Assembly: GCA_938033695.1 (NCBI GenBank)
Contig: CALHKE010000018.1
Coordinates: 61,927 to 125,926, forward strand
From: an uncultured Candidatus Saccharibacteria bacterium
GTDB lineage: Bacteria > Patescibacteriota > Saccharimonadia > Saccharimonadales > Saccharimonadaceae
DNA length: 64,000 nt
Direction of reading: 5' to 3'
Under the pieces are notes generated by a model. It was not told the origin of the DNA. It made no database searches and saw nothing but the letters and a program-made list of their open reading frames with translations. The translations under genes were made by a program, and so were the position numbers. Shown here in pieces: positions 53,251 to 59,942 of the stretch (positions are counted from its first letter, which is position 1; every line of letters starts with the position of its first letter).

Positions 53251-54339
53251 ATGAATAACCTCGAAAAACGCCTCACTCTCTTGCAAGAGGGAATTGCTGA
53301 TACCTGGGCTAAGCTAAATCTTGATGAAAAATTCGCTAAACTTGCCCATCTTCAAGAAGAATCCGCCAAACCTGAGCTCTGGAATGATCTTGCTCGTGCC
53401 AAATCCGTCAATACTGAACTCAAAAAACTCGAAAGCGAACTTAGTACCTGGCAAATTCTCAAATCTCAAGCGAACGACCTGCACGAATTAATCGAACTTT
53501 CCGCCGAAGATCTCGCTGAAGAAATCGAGGCTCAACTTACCGCTCACGAGAAAACTTACGCTGAACTCAAAAAATCTTTGCGTTTCACTAACCCACTCGA
53601 TCAAAAGGATGCCATTATTCGTATTACCGCTGGTGCTGGTGGCACCGAAGCCATGGACTGGGCGGGGATCTTGGAGCGCATGTATTTAAGATTTTTCGAA
53701 AAACACGGCTACGACGTTGAATTAATTGAGCGTAGCACCGGAGAAGAAGCTGGCATCAAAACTGCCGTTTATGAAGTTTATGGACCCGAAATGTATGGCC
53801 ATCTCAAATCTGAACATGGCGTGCATCGTCTAGTGCGTCTTTCACCTTTTAATGCTGACAATCTGCGCCAAACCTCATTTTCACTAGTCGAAGTTCTACC
53901 GATTCTTGATAGTGAAGATGACCTTAAAATTGACGAAAAAGATCTTCGCATTGACACTTATCACGCTGGTGGACACGGTGGACAATCCGTCAATACTACT
54001 AATTCCGCCATTCGCATCACTCACTTGCCAACCAATACTGTTGTTGCTATTCAAAATGAGCGCTCACAACTTCAAAACCGTGAAAAAGCCATGGAAATTC
54101 TTCGTGGTAAACTGCTCAAAATGCAGCAAGACCAGCAAGCCGAATCCATTAACCAACTGCGTGCTGGTGAATCCGCCAGCTGGGGTCAGCAAATTCGTAA
54201 CTATGTCATGCAACCTTATAAACTCGTCAAAGATACTCGCACTAAATACGAAGAAACCGATGTGGATTCCGTTCTCGATGGCAAAATCGATAATTTTATC
54301 GACGCCTACCTCGAGTCCCTAGTCGGTAGCAACAACTAA
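53251..54339 (+). CDS. prfB: peptide chain release factor 2, no frameshift
   Basis: RF2 recognises UAA and UGA. The 362-residue protein has the SPF tripeptide in RLSPFNADNLRQTSF and GGQ in AGGHGGQSVNTTNSA. The reading frame is continuous, so the programmed +1 frameshift that autoregulates prfB in many bacteria is absent. ATG 53251 follows TATAAT (53239-53244) by 6 nt, so the mRNA is predicted leaderless; the open frame upstream to 53113 runs through a tRNA and is rejected. Confidence 0.96.
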   Translation: MNNLEKRLTLLQEGIADTWAKLNLDEKFAKLAHLQEESAKPELWNDLARAKSVNTELKKLESELSTWQILKSQANDLHELIELSAEDLAEEIEAQLTAHEKTYAELKKSLRFTNPLDQKDAIIRITAGAGGTEAMDWAGILERMYLRFFEKHGYDVELIERSTGEEAGIKTAVYEVYGPEMYGHLKSEHGVHRLVRLSPFNADNLRQTSFSLVEVLPILDSEDDLKIDEKDLRIDTYHAGGHGGQSVNTTNSAIRITHLPTNTVVAIQNERSQLQNREKAMEILRGKLLKMQQDQQAESINQLRAGESASWGQQIRNYVMQPYKLVKDTRTKYEETDVDSVLDGKIDNFIDAYLESLVGSNN

Positions 54340-54398
54340 ACGCCCTCTCTCCGCCTTTTTCATTTTTTAATTCTTCCCGTTTATGGTAATATAAGAGT

Positions 54399-55439
54399 AT
54401 GATATTGTTCGATCATGTCACCAAGCGCTACGGTAAAGGTACCCGCGCTGTTCTCGATGATATTTCCTTGCATATTAGTGCTAATGAATTTGTTTTTTTA
54501 GTCGGTAAATCCGGTGCCGGTAAGTCTACTCTCTTGAAGATGATTACCAAGGAAGCCACTCCCGATTCCGGCAAGATTATCATCGGTGGCATCGATCTTG
54601 ATTATGTGAAACGTCGCCATATTCCAGATTATCGTCGTCGCATCGGTGTAGTTTTTCAGGATTACAAGTTACTCCCATCGCGTACAGTTTTTGAAAACGT
54701 CGCCTTCGCTCTCGAAATTGCCGGCATGTCGAATCATGAAATTGAAAATACTGTGCCAAAAGTACTCGATCTTGTCGGCCTTTCCGATAAAGCTAATCGT
54801 TTTCCCGCCGACCTCTCTGGTGGGGAAAGACAGCGTGTCTCGATTGCACGCTCTGTTGCTCGTCAACCAAAAATTCTCATTGCCGATGAGCCGACCGGCA
54901 ACCTCGACGTTTTAACCTCCAAAGAAATTATTGATTTATTGCAAAAAATTAACAATTACGGCACCACTATTTTAGTCACCACCCACGACGCCAATATTGT
55001 TAACCTCTTGAAAAAACGCGTCATCACTATGCGCGATGGTAAGATTATTTCCGATCAAAAAGAGCACGGTATTTATCGCCTTGATACCGATAACGATGGT
55101 ATTTCTGACCTACCACAGCCAGGCCACATGCGCCCGACTTCTTATCTTTATAAAACCGCCGAAGCTGAGCTTCGTCGCGAAGCCATTCCTCAACGCGAAA
55201 CCGAACCTCGTCGCGAGACCGATTTTCGTCATGAGACTGAACCTCGTCGCGAAGCCGAATTCCGTCATGAGACTGAATCTCGACACGAAGCCACCCCTCG
55301 ACGTGAAACCGAACTTTACCGCGATACTCAACATTCACAGCTCAGAGTTCCTCACGAAAATTCCAATTCTATCACCAGCTCCAGGCCGCCTGAATCCAAC
55401 CCGACCAAACACACTCGCAATCATCGCTTAATCCAATAA
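54399..55439 (+). CDS. ftsE: cell division ATPase FtsE with charged repeat tail
   Basis: FtsE is the ABC ATPase of the FtsEX complex, which couples division to peptidoglycan hydrolase activation. The 346-residue protein has Walker A VGKSGAGKST, Q-loop VVFQDYKLLP, signature LSGGERQR, and Walker B ILIADEPTGNLD. Residues about 260-320 are a tail of roughly eight-residue units of the type R-[RH]-E-[TA]-E-P/F/S-R, encoded by degenerate 24-base tandem repeats; normal FtsE ends near residue 225-235. Translation starts near a weak -10, with little leader. It is followed by ftsX after 8 nt. Confidence 0.95.
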   Translation: MILFDHVTKRYGKGTRAVLDDISLHISANEFVFLVGKSGAGKSTLLKMITKEATPDSGKIIIGGIDLDYVKRRHIPDYRRRIGVVFQDYKLLPSRTVFENVAFALEIAGMSNHEIENTVPKVLDLVGLSDKANRFPADLSGGERQRVSIARSVARQPKILIADEPTGNLDVLTSKEIIDLLQKINNYGTTILVTTHDANIVNLLKKRVITMRDGKIISDQKEHGIYRLDTDNDGISDLPQPGHMRPTSYLYKTAEAELRREAIPQRETEPRRETDFRHETEPRREAEFRHETESRHEATPRRETELYRDTQHSQLRVPHENSNSITSSRPPESNPTKHTRNHRLIQ

Positions 55440-55447
55440 GGAAGTTT

Positions 55448-56461
55448 ATGAAACAAAAAAATGAAACCTTAAGAAAACTCAAAACCATGCAGAAAAATAG
55501 TCGCGGACATCTCCTTCGCACTAATTTACGCATCATGAAATACGGCATCATCGGCTATGGTCGTAATATTTGGCTTTCTATCACTTCAACTTTTGTGATG
55601 ACTCTCACTTTAACACTGCTTTTTGCTACCGCCACTGCTAGCTTGGTACTATCTTCTACCGCCGATAAAATGCGTGAAAAAGTCGATATTACCATTTATT
55701 TTAAGCCTAATACCGAAATTATTACGCTTGAAAAAATCAAGAAAAAATTCTCCGCCGACTCTAATATTCGTCAAATTTCCTATACTACTACCGAGGAAGA
55801 ATTCAATAAATTCGTTGAGGAAACTAAGAAAAATAATGAAAACAATCTCCTTTCTACCCTCGATGATCCTGACATGAAAGAACTCATGCTTTCTTCTATG
55901 CCTTCCGCACTTCGCATAAAAGTCTACGACACCAATAAACTTAATACTATTAAGGAAATCGTTAATACCGATTCGGAAGTCCACGAAAATCTCGATCCAA
56001 AAAAGGAACCGACCTACGACACCAATGATACCGCTATTGAAACCATTACTTCTTGGTCCAACATTGCTAAAACCGGTGGTCTCGCCATCTCTCTCATTCT
56101 TCTAGTCATCTCCGTTCTGGTAATTTTCAACACCATCCGCATGGCCATTTACTCTCGTAGCGAAGAAATCTACATGGAAAAATTAGTTGGCGCCGATAAT
56201 CATTTCATACGTGGCCCATTTCTTATTGAGGCAATCATGTCTGGCTTCTTTGCCGGTATTTTATCAACCATTATAGGTTTCTTTCTCTTCCGCCTCATCG
56301 CCCCAAAACTCAGTGGCTATGACATTGACGTCACTCTAGTTTCTAGTTTCGTAAATTCACCAAGCATCTTTCTAATTGGCCTAGCTCTCACCCTACTTGG
56401 TATTTTTATCGCCTTCCTCTCGTCTTCCATTGCCGTCCGCAAATATCTCAAGCGACTCTAA
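55448..56461 (+). CDS. ftsX: cell division permease FtsX
   Basis: The 337-residue protein has an N-terminal cytoplasmic part, one membrane helix (about 47-70), an extracellular loop (about 72-210), and a three-helix C-terminal FtsX domain with NTIRMAIYSRSEEIYMEKLVGADNHFIRGPFLIEA. It partners with FtsE and transmits ATPase cycles to extracytoplasmic coiled-coil hydrolases such as PcsB, whose homologue lies next. Confidence 0.95.
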   Translation: MKQKNETLRKLKTMQKNSRGHLLRTNLRIMKYGIIGYGRNIWLSITSTFVMTLTLTLLFATATASLVLSSTADKMREKVDITIYFKPNTEIITLEKIKKKFSADSNIRQISYTTTEEEFNKFVEETKKNNENNLLSTLDDPDMKELMLSSMPSALRIKVYDTNKLNTIKEIVNTDSEVHENLDPKKEPTYDTNDTAIETITSWSNIAKTGGLAISLILLVISVLVIFNTIRMAIYSRSEEIYMEKLVGADNHFIRGPFLIEAIMSGFFAGILSTIIGFFLFRLIAPKLSGYDIDVTLVSSFVNSPSIFLIGLALTLLGIFIAFLSSSIAVRKYLKRL

Positions 56462-56494
56462 GTATTCTGTATAGCTTAAACACCCACTCACACC

Positions 56495-56559
56495 ATTCCG
56501 CTCTGCTTAAATTACCTAATCGCGTTATTCCGCTCTGCTTAAAATAAGCAGAGCTTTTT
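56495..56559 (+). terminator. terminator after ftsX with duplicated arm
   Basis: ATTCCGCTCTGCTTAAA occurs at 56495-56511 and again at 56527-56543; the second copy pairs with AAGCAGAGC to form a terminator (stem GCTCTGCTT / AAGCAGAGC, then TTTTTC). The first copy looks like a duplicated left arm and could form an antiterminator. Confidence 0.75.
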
Positions 56560-56672
56560 CTTCCACCAAGCCAAAATAAGCATTGCCTTTTCCTATTCTT
56601 TTGTGCTAAAATATAGCAAAAGTATCATAAGATACCGAAATAACAAATTAAATTATAGTGGAGTATAGTTTA

Positions 56673-57368
56673 ATGAGCAAAATAAAAAACAATTTTAAGA
56701 TTCGAAAAAACGCAAGAAATAATCGTAAAGTTAAAACCATGAAAAAAGGCCGTACTCTTATTTTTACCCTAATTTTTGCGCTCATTTTAGGCTCTATTCC
56801 ATTCATTCAAAAGAACGATTCTAACGTTTCAGCAGTAGAGAATGAGGCCTATTGTACTAGCGCCGCCTGTCGTACCGCTAAAAAAGCTGAAGTCGAAGCC
56901 GCTGAAAAAGCCAACCAAGCCGCTAAAGCCGCTGTCACTCTCGAAGGCGAAGTCGAACGTATGCAACAGGAAATCATCGTCTACGAAGCACGTATTAAGG
57001 CGAACGAAGCTGAGGCAAGTGACCTCAAAATCAAGATTGAAGACACTACTAAAAAACTCAAACTTCAACGTGCAGCTCTTGCAAATATGCTAGTTAATAT
57101 TCACCTTGAAGGTGAAACCGACGCTATCATGGTGTTAGCTAGCAGTAACTCACTTTCAGATTTTGCCGAAAAGAAATCTCGCATCGACACCGCTAAAGAC
57201 CAGGTGAATTCCTCAGCTCAAAATGTAAAGACTATGAAAGACGATCTCGAAAAGCAAAAGACTGAAATTGACCGCATTATTTTAGACCAACAAATCCAGC
57301 GCAAGGCTATCGAAGATAAAAAAGCTGAGCAACAGGAATTAATTTTAAAGTATAAAGATAAGTTGTAG
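56673..57368 (+). pseudogene. PcsB-like secreted coiled-coil protein, truncated before its C-terminal domain
   Basis: The 231-residue product begins MSKIKNNFK and has a membrane/signal segment (about residues 25-42), then a long coiled coil with LASSNSLSDFAEKKSR, typical of PcsB-like FtsX-activated hydrolases. Family members continue with a catalytic (CHAP or peptidase) domain, but here the frame stops after KYKDKL at a junction with foreign sequence. It could be a real short adaptor, but the location of the stop exactly where sequence character changes favours truncation. ATG 56673 is preferred to GTG 56658. The promoter -10 TAAAAT lies about 65 nt upstream. Confidence 0.7.
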
Positions 57369-57375
57369 CAATCAT
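57307..57375 (-). pseudogene. 5' remnant of a foreign minus-strand gene
   Basis: AGGAGG (57385-57390 on the minus strand) is followed after 9 nt by ATG (57373-57375), a strong start site preceded by the same structured leader as other genes of the foreign region. The frame continues MIATTYLYTL and ends after 22 codons, running into the 3' end of the PcsB-like gene. This looks like a gene cut off by the junction. Confidence 0.5.
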
Positions 57376-57384
57376 GATTTTAAT

Positions 57385-57448
57385 CCTCCTGTATGAATGC
57401 TGAGATGAGAGGGGAAGCCCCTCAAAAGAGATTTCGCCACGTAGTGGC
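57385..57448 (-). promoter_or_regulatory. two-hairpin leader, copy 4
   Basis: On the minus strand: hairpin 1 GCCAC-TAC-GTGGC, then GAAAT, then hairpin 2 GAGGGG-CTT-CCCCTC, then an AGGAGG ribosome binding site. The other copies are at 57764-57807, 58393-58435 and 58785-58827. Confidence 0.65.
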
Positions 57449-57452
57449 TACA

Positions 57453-57737
57453 TTATTTAAATAAATTAATAAAACTTTGAGGAAGCTTTTTATAGTCTTC
57501 TTCCTCACATATAAACATAGGACGTCTTTCATAAGAGAAGAACTGTTCTTCTTCTTCGTCCCAAATCTCGGCCCATGCCGAAATCTCGATAAATTCTATA
57601 CCAGCAGTTTGTGCTACAGAACCAGCACAAACACAATCAGTATAAAATTCGTCTACGACTTTATCGTAGGCCTCTTTATAAGAAGACGCCTCGATTACGG
57701 TATCTTTATATAACTCACCAAAGAATACGTACTTCAT
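57453..57737 (-). CDS. hypothetical protein of foreign element, 94 residues
   Basis: The product starts MKYVFFGELYKDT at ATG 57737; AGGAAG precedes it. A longer open frame to 57851 would run through the conserved leader and is rejected. The protein is acidic (EEEEQFFSYE), with an alpha helix around residues 20-33 and two cysteines. Function unknown. Leader copy 1 lies upstream. Confidence 0.65.
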   Translation of the reverse strand: MKYVFFGELYKDTVIEASSYKEAYDKVVDEFYTDCVCAGSVAQTAGIEFIEISAWAEIWDEEEEQFFSYERRPMFICEEEDYKKLPQSFINLFK

Positions 57738-57763
57738 AGTTTCTTCCTCATAAGAATAAAGTA

Positions 57764-57807
57764 CTGAGAGAAAAATTTCCTCATAAATAATTTCGCCCCG
57801 GCGGGGC
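57764..57807 (-). promoter_or_regulatory. two-hairpin leader, copy 1
   Basis: On the minus strand: GCCCC-GCC-GGGGC, GAAAT, an AT spacer, then TGAG...CTCA. It lies 27 nt before the start of the gene at 57453-57737. Confidence 0.65.
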
Positions 57808-57910
57808 ATACCATTACTAGTAAACTGATACCGCCGGTTTGAATAAATCAAATAAATAAAAAAAGTTTAGATAAAGAATGCATACAGGACTATGCCGAAA
57901 TATATATAAA

Positions 57911-58018
57911 GGTGACAGTCGAATATTTGACGACCAGAGACGAAATGACCGGGGCCACACCCCCAATGTCATGAGCGTCGGAAGTCAAATATGGTCCCGT
58001 GTGCGGGCGACTGCCACC
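57911..58018. ncRNA. compact structured RNA with nested helices and possible kissing loop
   Basis: A closing helix of 11 positions with one mismatch (57911-57921 with 58008-58018) encloses a 9-bp helix ATATTTGAC/GTCAAATAT (57923-57931 with 57984-57992), then GACG/CGTC, ATGAC/GTCAT and GGGG/CCCC helices, and a side hairpin CCCG-TGTG-CGGG (57996-58007). The hexaloop CCACAC (57955-57960) can pair with the TGTG loop. The strand is uncertain; it lies between a minus-strand terminator and a minus-strand gene leader, so minus is preferred. I see no match to hammerhead, twister or HDV cores. It could be a free RNA, a leader, or a single-stranded DNA signal. Confidence 0.6.
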
Positions 58019-58027
58019 GTTCTTTAT

Positions 58028-58081
58028 TTAAAAAAAATAAAGCTTTAGCTACAGATATAATAATACCTATAACTAAAGCTT
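58028..58081 (-). terminator. terminator of the 58088 gene
   Basis: A 19-bp stem with wobble pairs (outer arms AAGCTTTAG / CTAAAGCTT) on the minus strand is followed by TTATTTTTTTT. It separates the gene from the structured RNA downstream. Confidence 0.88.
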
Positions 58082-58087
58082 AATAAA

Positions 58088-58336
58088 TTATTCTTCGCAA
58101 TTATAGTGATTAATCACTTTAATGTGCTCATTACGAATACTTGCTTTATTGTGTGGCCAGAAGTCTGCATGGCTCCAGTCACCTTTTGCAAGATAGAAAT
58201 CACTTTCTCGGTCGTTGCGTTCTAATTCGCGCATGACTTTAACAGCTTCTTTACAGCTGTTAGTGTCGACAACTTTTGCACAACCGAAAAGACAACGGGA
58301 ATTGCCAAGGTCTTGAATGCCGATAATAGAAATCAT
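58088..58336 (-). CDS. hypothetical protein of foreign element, 82 residues
   Basis: The product begins MISIIGIQDLGNSRCLFGC with GAGGAG seven bases before ATG. It is mixed in charge, with His/Trp/Asp in the second half (DWSHADFWPHN). No family recognised. It has its own terminator and an upstream copy of the two-hairpin leader. Confidence 0.65.
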   Translation of the reverse strand: MISIIGIQDLGNSRCLFGCAKVVDTNSCKEAVKVMRELERNDRESDFYLAKGDWSHADFWPHNKASIRNEHIKVINHYNCEE

Positions 58337-58392
58337 GATAGTCTCCTCTGCCGGATTATAGTGGTCGGTCGCACTTAATATTAAATAGATAA

Positions 58393-58435
58393 TGAGAGAG
58401 AATTTCCCTCATAAATAATTTCGCTCCGGAGGAGC
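58393..58435 (-). promoter_or_regulatory. two-hairpin leader, copy 2
   Basis: Minus strand: GCTCC-TCC-GGAGC, GAAAT, TATTTATGAGGG, and a TGAG...CTCA hairpin, upstream of the 58088 gene. A TATAAT also lies between it and the ATG. Confidence 0.65.
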
Positions 58436-58484
58436 CTTCTATTTTTGTAGAATGCTCGCTCCAGAACGAAAAGTATTCGGGAAG

Positions 58485-58754
58485 CTATGCTTCCCGAACA
58501 AGAATTTCATCTGGGACGTGCCCAGATAAAAAATGGAGATAAGTGACATCTCCTACGATGAAGCCGGGCGCGAACCCAACTCCATTATCTAAATTCATAA
58601 CTACAGGTATACTACCTATAATATCGATACCAATAGAAGCATAAGCTTCTTTAATATCATAAACAGAAGAGCAAGGTTCCACTGGTTTTAATTCTACAGA
58701 ACCTTTAAATACAAAACCTTCGGCATAAGCGCCGTAAATAACGATAGTGTTCAT
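58485..58754 (-). CDS. hypothetical protein of foreign element, 89 residues
   Basis: The product MNTIVIYGAYAEGFVFKG... has an AGGAGG site and leader copy 3 upstream. It contains a GFAPGFIVGDVTYLHFL segment. No family recognised. Confidence 0.65.
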   Translation of the reverse strand: MNTIVIYGAYAEGFVFKGSVELKPVEPCSSVYDIKEAYASIGIDIIGSIPVVMNLDNGVGFAPGFIVGDVTYLHFLSGHVPDEILVREA

Positions 58755-58784
58755 AGTTTTTTCCTCCTATCTACGAACAAAGAA

Positions 58785-58827
58785 CTGAGGGCAAATTTAC
58801 CCTCGTATAAAATTTCGTAGCGGAGCC
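58785..58827 (-). promoter_or_regulatory. two-hairpin leader, copy 3
   Basis: Minus strand: GGCTCCGCTAC (weak hairpin 1), GAAAT, then hairpin 2 GAGGG-TAAATTTG-CCCTC, 30 nt before the start of the 58485 gene. Confidence 0.6.
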
Positions 58828-58847
58828 ATCTTATCTCTATACATAAA

Positions 58848-58970
58848 GCATAGCGACAACTCCACTACTAATAAGAAATGGGGCTGTTTCCGTTAAGGAC
58901 TAAGGAAAGAATTTTATTTTCTTCTCTCCGTAATTTCTAACGGGCCCCGAAGGGGGATTTGTTACTATGC
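58848..58970 (-). ncRNA. structured RNA overlapping the stop codon of the 58965 gene
   Basis: GCATAG (58848-58853) pairs with CTATGC (58965-58970), followed by ACAA/TTGT and TCC/GGA, and an inner helix GGGGC + CGTTA (58880-58884, 58891-58895) with TAACG + GCCCC (58938-58942, 58944-58948). On the minus strand the GGGG at 58945-58948 can instead pair with CCCC beside it to make a hairpin capped by a cUUCGg tetraloop. The two pairings exclude each other. The outer stem contains the stop codon of the upstream gene. Confidence 0.55.
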
Positions 58971-59939
58971 TTTTCTGCAAAGAAGACAAATGGTATGCAC
59001 ATCATTGCCATAGCCTTCCTTCTCGATTGTATTGAACATTGCTTCATCCAATACAATTTTACCACAAAATTGAGACATGTAGACTTTGTCCCCAGGAATC
59101 TCGCAATCTACTACTTTTACGAGCTTACCTTTTGTTTCTGGTTTATCAGAAACAACATATAGACCATCGCCGTTGCCACCTTTACTGTTTGGTAACAAGA
59201 AAAATTCATACCCGTAATTTTTGGCAGCAAAGATATTCTTCGCATTATCTAAAGATTTTTTCGTGCCGGCAACACGAACCACGAATTTTTGATCGTCTAC
59301 AGGTTCTTCAACTACTTCCATTAAATGGACTACTGTAAACAATCCACCGAAGTTATCTCTGAATACTGGACGCATTCCATTAACAATGCGACCAGTAAAG
59401 AATCTACCGTCTGTAGATTCTCCATTAATGAATTCTACTTCGTCACCGTCTAAGATATTGTTGCACTCTTCACTCGTGCAGAATACATCGTATCGACGGA
59501 ATAAAGGAGAATCTTTTAACTCAACTCCTTGTTCTTGACGATAAAGAGTGCCTGTAGCCATAGCATCCATAATTAATTCGTACTCCAATACAGTACTAGC
59601 AAAATTGAAACCAGCGTTTTTAGCTTCCTTAAAGGCATCTTTCTCTTCACCTATATATGCACGAATCATATTTGCAATATATGGCTTAGCTTTAGAAAAG
59701 GCTCCTTCAACTTTAAAGCCTCTTACGGATAATGACTTCGCACGACGAAGATCATCGCAAGTCATATTTAGGACTTCAAAGATAGATCCTTTTCTTGCTT
59801 CTAACTTCTTGTATCCAGGCTTAATGCCCATCTTGGATACTTGTTTATTTAACTCATTTACGACACGCTTTGCAGCTTCTAACTGCATATCGTACAACGC
59901 ATCTTTTAAAACCAACTTTTCTACTTTTTGTGTTCTCAT
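58965..59939 (-). CDS. unknown 324-residue protein, last gene of candidate polymerase operon
   Basis: The product begins MRTQKVEKLVLKDAL. The N-terminal half is helical, with a basic KLEARKG segment; the C-terminal half is beta-rich (DVFCTSEECNNILDGDEVEF, FTGRIVNGMRPVFRDNFGG). Four cysteines occur as CTSEEC and CLLC, possible metal ligands. No family recognised. It starts 3 nt after the stop of the upstream gene, with GAGGAG inside that gene's end, so translation is probably coupled. Inference from position: an accessory factor of the same complex. Confidence 0.7.
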   Translation of the reverse strand: MRTQKVEKLVLKDALYDMQLEAAKRVVNELNKQVSKMGIKPGYKKLEARKGSIFEVLNMTCDDLRRAKSLSVRGFKVEGAFSKAKPYIANMIRAYIGEEKDAFKEAKNAGFNFASTVLEYELIMDAMATGTLYRQEQGVELKDSPLFRRYDVFCTSEECNNILDGDEVEFINGESTDGRFFTGRIVNGMRPVFRDNFGGLFTVVHLMEVVEEPVDDQKFVVRVAGTKKSLDNAKNIFAAKNYGYEFFLLPNSKGGNGDGLYVVSDKPETKGKLVKVVDCEIPGDKVYMSQFCGKIVLDEAMFNTIEKEGYGNDVHTICLLCRKA

Positions 59940-59942
59940 TTT

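Noticed and set aside
1..57368. UGA recoding (genetic code 25)
   Set aside because: RF2 with an SPF motif is present, and genes read correctly with UGA as stop.
57738..57851. N-terminal extension of the 57453 gene
   Set aside because: It would translate through leader copy 1; AGGAAG lies just before ATG 57737.
57911..58018. Hammerhead, twister, twister-sister or HDV ribozyme
   Set aside because: A GAAA and a CGCTCATG segment occur, but the required core strands are not in the right positions; the junction is a simple two-way internal loop.
58965..59162. Small plus-strand frames within the foreign genes
   Set aside because: They lack ribosome binding sites and overlap well-supported minus-strand genes.
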